Source: Oceanococcus sp051252075
GTDB lineage: Bacteria > Pseudomonadota > Gammaproteobacteria > Nevskiales > Oceanococcaceae
Assembly: GCA_051252075.1 (NCBI GenBank)
Contig: JBPOFU010000001.1
Coordinates: 283,126-347,125, forward strand
Length of the DNA stretch: 64,000 nucleotides
Reading direction: 5' to 3'
Shown here: one piece after another, positions 43,141-52,147 of the stretch
Layout: every line of letters begins with the position of its first letter
How positions within the stretch are numbered: position 1 is the first letter of the stretch
Made by a program: the position numbers and the translations under genes
Notes under the pieces: generated by a model
The model's database searches: none
Told to the model about the DNA's origin: nothing
Seen by the model: the letters and a program-made list of their open reading frames with translations, nothing else

Positions 43141-44816
43141 TATTTCGGTGTTGGCTTGCTGCCATCGGTTTGCTGCTCACAGGGCACGCTGCGGCTACTG
43201 AAAAACCACCGACTTGGGCTATCGCCAGCGCCCACCCTTTGGCGACGGCTGCCGGAGAAGAGGTATTGCGCGCAGGTGGCAATGCATTTGATGCGGCTGT
43301 AGCCATCACCGCGGCCCTCGCTGTTGTAGAGCCATCGGGTTCTGGTTTGGGCGGTGGCGGCTTTTACTTGCTGCATGCTGCCGACAGCGGCCGCAAAGTC
43401 TTTGTTGATGCGCGTGAGAAAGCGCCATTGGCAGCGACTGCGACCATGTATCTGGATGACAAAGGTGAGGTGCAGCGCGATTTGCTTACCCGTCACCCCA
43501 TGGCGGCGGGTATTCCAGGCATACCGGCGGCGCTTGAGCATTTAAGTGAACATTACGGTGCGCTGGAACTTGACCAAAATTTGTTGCCGGCGCTGCGTTA
43601 TGCGCAGGATGGTTTTAAGGTGGATCGCAAGCTGGCGCTGTTCACCCAATATCGGGCCAAAGATCTCGCCTTGTGGCCCGCTAGTGCCGCTATTTTCTTG
43701 CCCGCAGGAAAGCCTCTGTCAGAGGGCGATCTTTTTCGCCAGGCAGATCTAGCCAAGACTTTGCAGCGAATCAGCGTTTTTGGCGCTGCTGGTTACTACC
43801 AAGGGCGGGTGGCTAAGGATTTGGTCAGTGCCGTGCGGGCGGCGGGTGGCATTTGGCAGGCGGAAGATCTGCAGCGCTACGCTGTGAAAGAACGTATGCC
43901 GGTCATACTGGACTATCGTGGTTGGCAAATTGTTACCGCGCCGCCGCCGTCTTCCGGTGGTTTGGTGCTGGGCATGATGTTCAATATGCTCAGTGCTTAC
44001 GACTTGGACAAAATGAGTGCGCTTGAACAAGAGCATCTGAATATTGAAGTGATGCGTAGAGCCTACTTTGATCGCGCGCGCTATATGGGTGACAGTGACT
44101 TTGTAGACGTGCCCAGTCGCAAGCTGCTCGGTCGTGATTATGCCAAGCAGTGGGTTGATGGAATCTCGCTATCTAAGGCCAGCGTCAGTAGTGCATTGGG
44201 TGAACCGCCAGCACCATCGGGCGGTGGCGAAAACACCACGCATTTTTCTGTGATCGATGCCCAAGGCAATCGCGTCGCGGCGACCTTGTCGATCAACTTT
44301 ATGCTCGGTTCTGCTTTTGTGGCAGAGGGCACCGGTGTTGTGCTGAACAACGAAATGGATGATTTCGTTGCCAAACCCGGAGAGCCGAATGGCTATGGTT
44401 TAGTGGGTAGCGAGGCCAATGCCATAGCGCCGGAAAAACGTATGTTGTCCTCGATGACGCCGACCTTTGTTGAAGGTGCGGACAAAATCGGTATTGTCGG
44501 CACGCCGGGTGGCAGCCGTATTATCACCATGGTGTTCCAAGCCATTAACGGCATTATTGCTGGGCAATCCGCCAAAGATATCGTGGCGCTGCCTCGGGTC
44601 CATCACCAATATCTGCCTGATCATGTGCAATTTGAAAAAGGCGGTATGAACGCGCAGCGGCAAGAGCAGCTGAGCGAGCGTGGTCATGCCCTCAAAGAAC
44701 TCAGCCGACAATACGGCAACATGCAATTGGTGATTTGGGATAAGGCGAAAAACCGTCTGGATGCTGCTGCTGATCCGCGCGGTGTTGGTGTAGCGAAAAT
44801 CGGCAAAGCCAAATAG
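43137..44816 (+). CDS. ggt: Gamma-glutamyltransferase (periplasmic)
   Basis: A 559-residue Ntn-hydrolase precursor. A signal peptide (residues 1 to about 21, ending in HAAA) is followed by the large subunit (with EPSGSGLGGGGF) and the small subunit beginning at Thr367 in NTTHFSV. This threonine is the nucleophile formed by self-cleavage. The late GTPGGSRIITM segment supplies the oxyanion glycines. It hydrolyses or transfers the gamma-glutamyl group of glutathione in the periplasm. The ATG overlaps the coaD stop, an unusual coupling of a secreted enzyme to a CoA gene. Confidence 0.95.
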   Translation: MIFRCWLAAIGLLLTGHAAATEKPPTWAIASAHPLATAAGEEVLRAGGNAFDAAVAITAALAVVEPSGSGLGGGGFYLLHAADSGRKVFVDAREKAPLAATATMYLDDKGEVQRDLLTRHPMAAGIPGIPAALEHLSEHYGALELDQNLLPALRYAQDGFKVDRKLALFTQYRAKDLALWPASAAIFLPAGKPLSEGDLFRQADLAKTLQRISVFGAAGYYQGRVAKDLVSAVRAAGGIWQAEDLQRYAVKERMPVILDYRGWQIVTAPPPSSGGLVLGMMFNMLSAYDLDKMSALEQEHLNIEVMRRAYFDRARYMGDSDFVDVPSRKLLGRDYAKQWVDGISLSKASVSSALGEPPAPSGGGENTTHFSVIDAQGNRVAATLSINFMLGSAFVAEGTGVVLNNEMDDFVAKPGEPNGYGLVGSEANAIAPEKRMLSSMTPTFVEGADKIGIVGTPGGSRIITMVFQAINGIIAGQSAKDIVALPRVHHQYLPDHVQFEKGGMNAQRQEQLSERGHALKELSRQYGNMQLVIWDKAKNRLDAAADPRGVGVAKIGKAK

Positions 44817-44831
44817 CGTAGTGGGCTACGC
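44816..44831. repeat. Small hairpin between ggt and yjdM
   Basis: A perfect 6-bp stem (44816-44821 with 44826-44831) and a TGGG loop begin at the last base of the ggt stop codon. There is no T-tract, so it is only a possible transcript-end structure for the converging genes. Confidence 0.35.
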
Positions 44832-44850
44832 CGTCATCGCGGCCTGGGGC

Positions 44851-45189
44851 TTAGATTTTCTTAACGAACTGTGACTTCAGTTTCATCGGGCCTATGCCGT
44901 CGACTTTGCAATCGATATCGTGATCGCCATCAACCAAGCGGATGTTTTTCACTTTGGTGCCGACTTTGACCACCGCCGATGAACCTTTCACCTTCAAATC
45001 TTTAATCACGCTCACACTGTCGCCGTCCTGCAGTGGATTGCCATTGCTGTCTTTGATGGTTTGTGCGTCCGCTAGCGCGGCAGTTTCATCCAGCGACCAC
45101 TCATGGGCGCACTCTGGGCAGATCAGCAAATGGCCATCTTCGTAGGTGAAGGCCGATTGGCACTGTGGGCAAGCGGGTAAGTCGCTCAT
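44851..45189 (-). CDS. yjdM: YjdM (PhnA-like) zinc-ribbon protein
   Basis: A 112-residue protein. An N-terminal zinc ribbon (CPQC near residue 7 and CPEC near residue 24) is followed by a small beta-barrel domain with the IKDSNGNPLQDGDSV and DLKVKGSS segments. It was historically named for alkylphosphonate use, but it is not phosphonoacetate hydrolase and its role is not established. It overlaps the rimO stop by four bases and is probably co-transcribed downstream of it. Confidence 0.92.
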   Translation of the reverse strand: MSDLPACPQCQSAFTYEDGHLLICPECAHEWSLDETAALADAQTIKDSNGNPLQDGDSVSVIKDLKVKGSSAVVKVGTKVKNIRLVDGDHDIDCKVDGIGPMKLKSQFVKKI

Positions 45190-46520
45190 GTTGTGGTTCC
45201 AGCAGTTGCGGGTTCTGCGATTAAATCATGTTCTTCAGCGGCGGTAATGCGCGCTTCTATAAATTGACCTGGGCGGCCGCTGCCGGGTGGCAAAATAATT
45301 TGTCCATCGATTTCCGGTGCATCGGCGCTGCTGCGGGCAATCACAGCTTCATCGGTGGATTCGTCGATGAGCACACGCATAGTCTTCCCAATTTTGCGTG
45401 ATAAACGCTCGGCACTGATTTGCGCTTGCGTGGTCATAAAGCGCTCCAAACGCTCTTGCTGAACCTCTTCGGGGATCGGTTCCGCAATGGCGTTGGCTGC
45501 AGCGCCTTCTACTGGGGAGTAGGCGAAAGCACCCACGCGGTCCAATTGAGCTTGCTCTAGGAAGTCCAACAAAACCTGGAATTCGTCTTCGGTTTCACCG
45601 GGGAAACCGACGATGAAGGTGCTGCGTAAGGTGATATCTGGGCAGATGCTGCGCCAGGTTTTGATGCGTTCCAAGGTGTTTTCTGCTGCTGCCGGTCTGC
45701 GCATGGCTTTGAGTACACGCGGGCTACCATGCTGCAAAGGTATGTCCAGATACGGCAAAATTTTACCTTCTTCCATCAGTGGAATGATGTGATCTACGTG
45801 CGGGTAAGGGTAGACATAATGCAGGCGTACCCAAGTATCCAGCTCCCCCAGGGCTTCGCATAAATCTTGCAGGCGCGTCTTCCATTCGCGCTGCCGCCAT
45901 TCTCCGGTTTGATAGCGTAAATCAGCGCCATACGCGCTGGTGTCCTGAGCGATGACCAGCAGTTCTTTTACGCCGCCCAGGGTCAGGCGTTCGGCTTCCA
46001 GCATCACATCGTCAATGCCGCGGCTACGCAGTTTGCCGCGCATCGTGGGAATGATGCAGAAGCTACATTTGTGGTTGCAGCCTTCAGAAATCTTCAGATA
46101 GGCGTAGTGACGCGGAGTCAGCTTGATGCCTTGTGGTGGCACCAAATCCAGGTACGGGTCGTGCACCGGAGGAAGCTGCTTATGCACCGCATGCATGACG
46201 GCGGCGTAGTCTTGCGGGCCAGTGATGGCCAATAAATCCGGAAAGCGCTGCTGGATCACATCGGCTTTGGCACCGAGGCAGCCGGTGACGATGACTTTGC
46301 CATTTTCATTCAAGGCTTCTTCAATGGCGTCCATGGATTCTTCCACCGCAGCAGCGATGAAGCCACAGGTGTTAACCACCACCAAATCGGCCTGTTGGAA
46401 ACTGGGTACGACGGTGTAGCCTTCGGTGCGCAGCTGGGTCAGAATTCGCTCGGAATCAACCAGCGCCTTGGGGCAGCCCAGAGAAATGAAGCCGATGCTA
46501 CCGCTGGAGCCTGATGACAT
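45186..46520 (-). CDS. rimO: Ribosomal protein uS12 methylthiotransferase RimO
   Basis: A 444-residue radical SAM enzyme that adds a methylthio group to Asp88 of ribosomal protein S12. The N-terminal UPF0004 domain holds three cysteines (SLGCPKA, NTCGF, TGCLGA). The radical SAM motif is CNHKCSFC, and a C-terminal TRAM domain follows. These distinguish it from MiaB together with the GSIGFISLGCPKALVDSE start. It is divergent from the EamA transporter gene; a 9-bp inverted repeat lies between them. Confidence 0.96.
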   Translation of the reverse strand: MSSGSSGSIGFISLGCPKALVDSERILTQLRTEGYTVVPSFQQADLVVVNTCGFIAAAVEESMDAIEEALNENGKVIVTGCLGAKADVIQQRFPDLLAITGPQDYAAVMHAVHKQLPPVHDPYLDLVPPQGIKLTPRHYAYLKISEGCNHKCSFCIIPTMRGKLRSRGIDDVMLEAERLTLGGVKELLVIAQDTSAYGADLRYQTGEWRQREWKTRLQDLCEALGELDTWVRLHYVYPYPHVDHIIPLMEEGKILPYLDIPLQHGSPRVLKAMRRPAAAENTLERIKTWRSICPDITLRSTFIVGFPGETEDEFQVLLDFLEQAQLDRVGAFAYSPVEGAAANAIAEPIPEEVQQERLERFMTTQAQISAERLSRKIGKTMRVLIDESTDEAVIARSSADAPEIDGQIILPPGSGRPGQFIEARITAAEEHDLIAEPATAGTTT

Positions 46521-46544
46521 GAAATTTCCTGCTTACAAAACCAT

Positions 46545-46568
46545 GATTCATCACGCATTTGATGAATC
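46545..46568. promoter_or_regulatory. 9-bp perfect inverted repeat, possible operator
   Basis: GATTCATCA at 46545-46553 and its exact reverse complement at 46560-46568 flank a six-base spacer. The element is centred in the 71-bp divergent region between rimO and the EamA transporter gene. The dyad shape fits a dimeric regulator site; no regulator gene is adjacent. Confidence 0.5.
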
Positions 46569-46591
46569 CAAGAACGGCATAGTTTAATTCA

Positions 46592-47503
46592 TTGAATACA
46601 GCTCACCGACCTTTAACTGCATTCTTGGCTTTGCTGCTGGGTGCCATCGGCATAGGCTTTGCCCCAATTTGCGTGCGCATGGTCGAGATCGACCCCGTGG
46701 CTTCGGCATTCTGGCGCTTGCTCTTGGCCGCGCCTTTGCTGTTTATTATGAGTCGGTTGTTTGTGCAGGCTGCGCCTAAGCGCACTGTGATTGAGTCCCG
46801 CGGCAGGCGTATGGCGCTACTCGCGGGTTTGGCATTTGCCGCGGATTTGGGGGTGTGGCACTACGCCATCGCCTATACCAGCGTGGCCAATGCCACCTTG
46901 CTGGCCAATTTGGCGCCCGTGTTCATCGCCCTGTGGATCTGGTGGTATTTGCGCCGCAGTTTATCGGTAGCGTATTGGTCGGGCTTGCTTCTGGCGCTGT
47001 TCGGCGCGGCGGTCTTGGTTGGTGCGAACTTTGCGCAGCCGGGTGCTTTGCTGGGTGACGGTTTGGGTGTGTTGACGGCGTTGTTTTACGCCATTTACCA
47101 ATTGGCCGTTGCCGATGCGCGTAAGACTTTGGGAACCTGGCAGCTGATGTGGATTAGCACCGTGGTTGCCGCTATGTTGCTGTTGCCGTTTGCCTTATTT
47201 TCCGGAGATTGGTGGCCAGACACACCACAGCAGTGGTTGTGGTTGTTGGCGCTGGCCTTGATCAGCCACGTTTTGGGTCAGGGCCTCATTGCCTACGCCC
47301 TTGCGCATCTGTCGTCAGCCTTCTCTTCGGTCAGCTTGCTCATACAGCCGGTGGCGGCGGCCATCTTCGCCTGGCTGTTGCTGGCAGAAAGCTTGGGCTG
47401 GCTGCAAGCCTTGGGCGCGGTGCTGGTTATGCTGGGGATCGTCTTGTGCCGCAGCGCCAATGCCCGCCTAAGCCCCGCCACTGAGGGGCCGCGTACAGTC
47501 TAG
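46592..47503 (+). CDS. EamA-family (DMT superfamily) transporter
   Basis: A 303-residue protein with ten predicted transmembrane helices arranged as two EamA repeats (about residues 8-140 and 150-290). The first helix region reads LALLLGAIGIGFAPICVRM and the second repeat ends with SLGWLQALGAVLVMLGIVLC. The family exports metabolites or amino acids; the substrate here is unknown. The start is a TTG at 46592, because the first helix would be lost from the next ATG; no good ribosome-binding site is visible, so the start is weak. Its 3' end overlaps mutM (convergent) by four bases. Confidence 0.85.
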   Translation: MNTAHRPLTAFLALLLGAIGIGFAPICVRMVEIDPVASAFWRLLLAAPLLFIMSRLFVQAAPKRTVIESRGRRMALLAGLAFAADLGVWHYAIAYTSVANATLLANLAPVFIALWIWWYLRRSLSVAYWSGLLLALFGAAVLVGANFAQPGALLGDGLGVLTALFYAIYQLAVADARKTLGTWQLMWISTVVAAMLLLPFALFSGDWWPDTPQQWLWLLALALISHVLGQGLIAYALAHLSSAFSSVSLLIQPVAAAIFAWLLLAESLGWLQALGAVLVMLGIVLCRSANARLSPATEGPRTV

Positions 47504-48315
47504 CGCTGGCAGCTAGGGCAAAAATACGAGGCGCGTTGGCCAATTACAAGGCGTTGTATGGGCTGTTCGCAGTGGTTGCAGGCTTGCCCAGCGCGGTCGT
47601 ACACATCCAGTGATTGCACAAAATAGCCGGGGGAGCCGTCAGGACTGGTGTAGTCGCGCAAGGTTGTTCCACCTGCTGCTAAAGCATCGTCTAAGACATT
47701 TTTAATGTGTTCGGCGAGAGACTTATAGCGCGCCAAGCTGATGCGTCCCGCCGCGCGGCGTGGGTGTATGCCGGCCCGAAACAGGGATTCAGACGCGTAA
47801 ATATTGCCAACACCGACTACAGTTTTCTGATCCATGATGAAAGCTTTCACTGGACTTCGCAGGCCTTGAGCGCGCGGATATAAATGTTCGCCATTAAAGT
47901 CATCCGCTAAGGGCTCCGGGCCGAGTTGGCTGAGCAAACGGTGCGCTTGCCAAGGGCCGTCTTGCCACAACACCGAACCAAAGCGGCGTGGATCATTTAG
48001 GCGCAAAACGTCGCCACTGTCGATGAGCAGATCGATGTGATCGTGTTTTAGCACCGGCGTGCTCGCTGCAACCACGCGTAAGCGCCCAGACATGCCCAAG
48101 TGAATAATGATGTGACCATTGGGCAGCTCAATCAGCACATATTTGGCGCGCCGTTGCACCGAGACTATGTTTTGCCCTTCGATGCAGTGGCTTAAGTCCT
48201 CGGGAATCGGCCAGCGCAGGCGAGCTTGGCGAATATCCGCACCGAGAAAGCGCCGTCCCTTTAGTGCCGGCCAAATGCCGCGGCAGGTGGTTTCGACCTC
48301 AGGTAATTCAGGCAT
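47500..48315 (-). CDS. mutM: Formamidopyrimidine-DNA glycosylase
   Basis: A 271-residue DNA glycosylase/lyase that removes 8-oxoguanine and ring-opened purines. After Met, the catalytic Pro2-Glu3 (PELPEVETTCRG) and the lysine in RAKYVLIELPNGH are present, as is the C-terminal zinc finger with CNHC and CPSC. It is the last gene of a reverse-strand cluster; its ATG lies eight bases inside the DUF4340 gene. More often mutM is next to coaD, which here lies about 4.4 kb away on the other strand. Confidence 0.97.
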   Translation of the reverse strand: MPELPEVETTCRGIWPALKGRRFLGADIRQARLRWPIPEDLSHCIEGQNIVSVQRRAKYVLIELPNGHIIIHLGMSGRLRVVAASTPVLKHDHIDLLIDSGDVLRLNDPRRFGSVLWQDGPWQAHRLLSQLGPEPLADDFNGEHLYPRAQGLRSPVKAFIMDQKTVVGVGNIYASESLFRAGIHPRRAAGRISLARYKSLAEHIKNVLDDALAAGGTTLRDYTSPDGSPGYFVQSLDVYDRAGQACNHCEQPIQRLVIGQRASYFCPSCQR

Positions 48316-49147
48316 TGGGTAGGCTTAATAATTCGTCGGCAGCAGAGCCGGGCAGCATGTACATCAAATCCAAATCGGGGCGGATCAGCTCCAGTTGTGG
48401 GCTGCTGCTACGAATGAGGAAGTCGATGCTGTGGCTTGCGCCTTTCTCATCCCGCATGAAAACGGTCACGCGTGAATGCACATCTTGGTAATCCAACTTG
48501 CTGGGGCGTACCAGCCATTGCGCCTTGGCGATGGCCCAGTTTTTGAATATGCCGCCGCTACCGGTATCACTGACGCTGAGGTCGCGACTGCCATTTTGAG
48601 CGTCGGGTAAGCGCAAGGCGGTAATTTCAAAGTTTTCTGCTAACAAATCGCGCGCCACCAAATCGGCGTAATTGTTGTCCAGTCGGGTGGTGTTGAGATC
48701 ATCAATCAGGTGCACCTGGCCTGCATAACCCACATAGCGATGGCCGCTTATAGCTTCGCGCCCGCCGACTTCAAATACCGCTTGGTCGAGATGGACACGC
48801 CACAGCGGCGGATCGAGTTTGAGCTTGCCGCGATCAATATCTTCGGGATCAAGCTGGCGATGACTGTTGCTGCTGGCCAAACGCAGAATTTCATTAATTG
48901 CCAATGGATCAACTGCGAGGGCTATGGGCGCGGTGAGCATCCACTGGTCATTGGTTTTCTGCAGTTCCAGTGCGGTTTTCCCCGGGCGGCCTAAGGCCAA
49001 ACGGATGTGCGTGATTTCCGTGGGATCTATGTTGCTGAGCGTCTGCGGCTCGGCCTCATCAGGTTCCGGCGAACTCATGAACAACAGCAGGCTGAGGCCC
49101 CCGCTGATAAGCATGAGTATCCAATTGTTACGGGCTACAGAGGTCAT
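48308..49147 (-). CDS. DUF4340 domain protein
   Basis: A 279-residue protein with an N-terminal signal anchor (about residues 9-27) and an extracytoplasmic domain of the DUF4340 type: LELQKTNDQWMLTAP, then the repeated beta-strand region. DUF4340 genes commonly follow GldG-like and ABC genes and are thought to form part of a membrane complex of unknown purpose. The start at 49147 (MTSVARNNWIL) is chosen over 49180, since it places the anchor at the N-terminus. It follows the GldG-like gene by eight bases and overlaps mutM by eight. Confidence 0.8.
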   Translation of the reverse strand: MTSVARNNWILMLISGGLSLLLFMSSPEPDEAEPQTLSNIDPTEITHIRLALGRPGKTALELQKTNDQWMLTAPIALAVDPLAINEILRLASSNSHRQLDPEDIDRGKLKLDPPLWRVHLDQAVFEVGGREAISGHRYVGYAGQVHLIDDLNTTRLDNNYADLVARDLLAENFEITALRLPDAQNGSRDLSVSDTGSGGIFKNWAIAKAQWLVRPSKLDYQDVHSRVTVFMRDEKGASHSIDFLIRSSSPQLELIRPDLDLMYMLPGSAADELLSLPNA

Positions 49148-49155
49148 AGTGGTTC

Positions 49156-50460
49156 TCAGGATGCGCGGCGACGGCGCCACCAGTGCAATAAGCCGGTGCT
49201 CAGAAACAGTGCCGGGAGCAGCAAAACAAACAGCAAGGCCAAAATTTTAGTGGCTAAGGGAGACAAACTGAGTTGAGCGTCTGGCGCAGGTGGGATATCA
49301 ACGTTGATTTGGCCATCGCGGGACAGCAACCATTGGAAAACCGCCACCGCCAGTGGTCGGTTGCCCAATTGAGTGAGATAAGCGTTGGATAAGAAATCGG
49401 AATCGGCGAATACCGCAGCGCGTTGTTCGCCGCGTCTCAGCATATAGGCCAAATTGAGCGGGCCCATAGTGTCTTGACCTTGATCAAAGGCCAGTTGATC
49501 TTGCAGTGGGCCGGTTTCCAGCCAAGAGCGAGGAACGCTGCGCAATACCGGCTCCGCTTGCCAACCGCTACCGGGCAGTTCTGTCAGTGCGCTTGCGCCA
49601 GCGAAAGCCGTCATGTCGGTGAGCTTTTCAAAGGCAGGGTGTTGGGGGTAGTTGGCCACGATGGCCATGGCTGGGTGGCCGCTGCCAATCAACTCGTAGT
49701 CTTGATATATCACCGTCCCATCCAGCACTTGCACTCCAAGGCTGATCGCCAACTCTTGGTCGTATGGCAGCTTAGGGTCCAGCAACCAGAGCAACTGGCC
49801 ACCTTGTTTCAGCCAGGTCAGGATTTGAGCGATTTCGCCTGCCGTTACCGGGCGTTGAGGTGCCGCCATCACCAGCAAGTCCAGCTCTTCTGGCAGGACG
49901 TTAGTGGCAAGATTTATGCGGTTAGCGCGCAAGCCCTTTTGCTGCAGTATGGCCGCCAATGTGCTGTAGCCCGATTGCCCTTCGTCGTGAATATCGCGTT
50001 CACCATGACCGCTGAGGAAGCCGATAAAGGCATCGCCAGCAAAGGATAGGCGCTGCAGCGCGGCAGTAATGTCCGGTTCTGAAATGACGGTGAGATTTTC
50101 CCGGCGCCCTTGGTATTCCAATATCACTTCACCGCTTTGGCTGATGCCTAGGCTTCGGACCGTTTCTGGATCGCTGGCAGGGTCACGAAAGCGCAATTTA
50201 AAATTATCGCGGTGGCGCAAATACGGATCAAAGCGAGCTTGAATATCGGCACGTGTATCGGCTGAGGGAAATACCCACGCGGTTGCCATAACCGGGTCGG
50301 GCATGCTGGCAAGCAAATCCTGACTAGCTTGGGTTAGCGTGTTGCGGCCAGCGCTGCTTACATCCCATTGTTGCTGAAAGCGCAGGGATAGGCTGGCCAA
50401 TGCGGCAACGATGTACAGCCATAACAGGCTGGTGAGCAGTAGAGCGAGGCGTCGTTTCAT
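49156..50460 (-). CDS. GldG-like ABC-associated membrane protein
   Basis: A 434-residue protein. One N-terminal transmembrane helix (about residues 5-25) and one near the C-terminus (about 405-428) enclose a large periplasmic domain of the ABC-type uncharacterised transport (PF09822) kind. Segments such as VSSAGRNTLTQASQDLLASM near the start and FLSGHGERDIHDE around residue 155 are typical. In Bacteroidetes GldG pairs with GldA and GldF in gliding, but homologues occur in many non-gliding bacteria. It overlaps the permease gene upstream by ATGA. Start 50460 (MKRRLALLL) is chosen from the signal-like N-terminus. Confidence 0.85.
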   Translation of the reverse strand: MKRRLALLLTSLLWLYIVAALASLSLRFQQQWDVSSAGRNTLTQASQDLLASMPDPVMATAWVFPSADTRADIQARFDPYLRHRDNFKLRFRDPASDPETVRSLGISQSGEVILEYQGRRENLTVISEPDITAALQRLSFAGDAFIGFLSGHGERDIHDEGQSGYSTLAAILQQKGLRANRINLATNVLPEELDLLVMAAPQRPVTAGEIAQILTWLKQGGQLLWLLDPKLPYDQELAISLGVQVLDGTVIYQDYELIGSGHPAMAIVANYPQHPAFEKLTDMTAFAGASALTELPGSGWQAEPVLRSVPRSWLETGPLQDQLAFDQGQDTMGPLNLAYMLRRGEQRAAVFADSDFLSNAYLTQLGNRPLAVAVFQWLLSRDGQINVDIPPAPDAQLSLSPLATKILALLFVLLLPALFLSTGLLHWWRRRRAS

Positions 50461-51200
50461 GCGTTTTGCTCCCAGTTCAGGCGTTGCACGCCCAAGCCGA
50501 GGAAGCCGATGCAAAACAACAGGTAATAGGCAACATCTGCGCTGTCGAATACGCCGCGGCGCAATGCATCAAAATGGCTGAGTATGGACAGATAGTCGGC
50601 CAGTCGGCCTGCCGTACTGTCGCCCGTGCCGGCAACCTGTAGCAGCCATAGCATTAGCAATAAACCGAAGCTCGCCACTGCCGCGACGATGGCCTGTTGG
50701 CAAAGCAGAGAAATGAACAAACTCACGGCGGCAAAAGCCGCGAGCATCAGGCCTAAGCCTAATGCTCCGGAGAACAGTAGCCCCAAATCCAGCGACGTAC
50801 CCCGCAGCAGCGATAAAGGCATCAGGCATATCAGGCCGAGCATGAGGCCGAGTAGCGCGAGCAGACCGAAAAATTTTCCCAGCACTAAGCTGGCATTGGA
50901 TACAGGAGAGCTTAAGTACAAATCCAGGCTGCCATTTTCGCGTTCTTCGGCGAAGCTGCGCATGGCCAGCAAGGGCACAACCAGCAAAAAGATAATGCTA
51001 CAAAAACCAAACAGGCCACCGCCGACAAATTCTGCTACACCCAAGTTTTGATTTTGATGTCCGGTGCTGGCGAATTCAGCCAGTAACAGCCAGAACACCA
51101 TGCCGGCGAGTAGTTGCACGATGCTGAGGCAGATCCAAGCCAAAGGCGCGGCAAACAGCCGTCGCCATTCGTGCCGGGCAATCAGTAGGCAGCTTCTCAT
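50457..51200 (-). CDS. ABC transporter permease (GldF/ABC-2 type)
   Basis: A 247-residue membrane protein with six predicted helices. The N-terminal pattern IARHEWRRLFAAPLAWICLS and the RSFAEERENGSLDLYLSSPVSN segment are typical of the GldF/ABC-2 permease branch. It forms the membrane half of a transporter with the ATPase encoded just upstream. The ATG at 51200 overlaps the ATPase stop by four bases, and its stop overlaps the GldG-like start by four. The substrate is unknown. Confidence 0.87.
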   Translation of the reverse strand: MRSCLLIARHEWRRLFAAPLAWICLSIVQLLAGMVFWLLLAEFASTGHQNQNLGVAEFVGGGLFGFCSIIFLLVVPLLAMRSFAEERENGSLDLYLSSPVSNASLVLGKFFGLLALLGLMLGLICLMPLSLLRGTSLDLGLLFSGALGLGLMLAAFAAVSLFISLLCQQAIVAAVASFGLLLMLWLLQVAGTGDSTAGRLADYLSILSHFDALRRGVFDSADVAYYLLFCIGFLGLGVQRLNWEQNA

Positions 51201-52114
51201 GTGCGCAACTCCGCAAAGATACTTTCTAAGCTGAGCGGTTCCGTATGCATTTCCAGCAAGCCCCAATCCTGTTGCGCCGCGAGGCGGCTAATGCTTTCGC
51301 GAGCATCTAGGTTGTCGAGCTGTAGGCGGTAGTGGCCAGGACGAAGTTGTTCTGCGGCCTGCACCCCTTCTAGTGCCAGCAAGCCTTCGCAGGCCTGCTC
51401 TGAGCGCAGCTGCAGTAGCAGCGGGCGTGAGTTGTCGGCCTCGCCAGCCCCCAAGGCGTGCATGGACAGCTGTTTCACCAGTTTGCCCCGTGACATAAGG
51501 GCTAAGCGATCACAAACCGCCTGGACTTCCGACAGCAAATGGCTGGATAGCAATACGGCATGGTCGCTGGCTAAGTTCCGTATAAGTTGGCGTACTTGCT
51601 GCAGTTGTTGCGGATCGAGGCCATCGGTGGGCTCATCTAAAATAATGAGCGCAGGGTTATGGATCAGCGCTTGGGCTAAGCCTACGCGTTGCCGGTAACC
51701 CTTGGATAAAGAGCCGATGATGCGTTTACGCACAGCCTCTAGGCCGCAGGCCTCGCAGGTCCGCTGTAAAGATTGGCGTGCCTGTTTAGCGTTGAGTCCG
51801 CGCAGCCGAGCGGCGAAGAGCAGAAATTCATCTACTCGTAATTCCAAGTGCAAAGGCGGTTTTTCGGGCAAATAGCCAAGCTGGGCCTTAGCTGCAAGTG
51901 GCTGTCTGTGCAGATCCACACCATTGATCTGGACATGACCCTGGTCGGGCGATAGGCAGCCGCTGAGCATGCGCAGGCTGGTGGTTTTTCCCGCACCGTT
52001 GGGGCCGAGCAGGCCAATAACTTCACCGCGGCGTATTTCCAGACTGAAATCAGCAACGGCTTGTTGAGAGCCGAAGCGACGAGAAAGCTTATGCGCAGTC
52101 AGCAGTAGAGTCAT
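51197..52114 (-). CDS. ABC transporter ATP-binding protein (GldA-like)
   Basis: A 305-residue ABC ATPase. Walker A is GPNGAGKTT (about residues 38-46), the signature region reads LSKGYRQRVGLAQAL in place of LSGGQ, and Walker B is LIILDEPTDGLDP with a following switch histidine in LLSSHLL. A roughly 90-residue C-terminal extension follows, as in GldA/CcmA-like drug and natan-type ATPases. It is the first gene of a tightly overlapped ATPase-permease-GldG-DUF4340-mutM cluster. The start at 52114 lies directly after the rpmG terminator and lacks a visible ribosome-binding site. Confidence 0.88.
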   Translation of the reverse strand: MTLLLTAHKLSRRFGSQQAVADFSLEIRRGEVIGLLGPNGAGKTTSLRMLSGCLSPDQGHVQINGVDLHRQPLAAKAQLGYLPEKPPLHLELRVDEFLLFAARLRGLNAKQARQSLQRTCEACGLEAVRKRIIGSLSKGYRQRVGLAQALIHNPALIILDEPTDGLDPQQLQQVRQLIRNLASDHAVLLSSHLLSEVQAVCDRLALMSRGKLVKQLSMHALGAGEADNSRPLLLQLRSEQACEGLLALEGVQAAEQLRPGHYRLQLDNLDARESISRLAAQQDWGLLEMHTEPLSLESIFAELRT

Positions 52115-52120
52115 GAAACA

Positions 52121-52147
52121 AAAATGCCCGCAAAAGCGGGCATTTTT
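52121..52147 (-). terminator. Intrinsic terminator of rpmB-rpmG
   Basis: An 11-bp stem (52121-52131 with 52136-52146) with an AAAA/TTTT loop is flanked by A-runs on the left and T-runs on the right, so it could act in both directions. On the reverse strand it follows the rpmG stop by 23 bases. Its left edge is only six bases from the start codon of the ABC ATPase gene at 52114. Confidence 0.88.
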
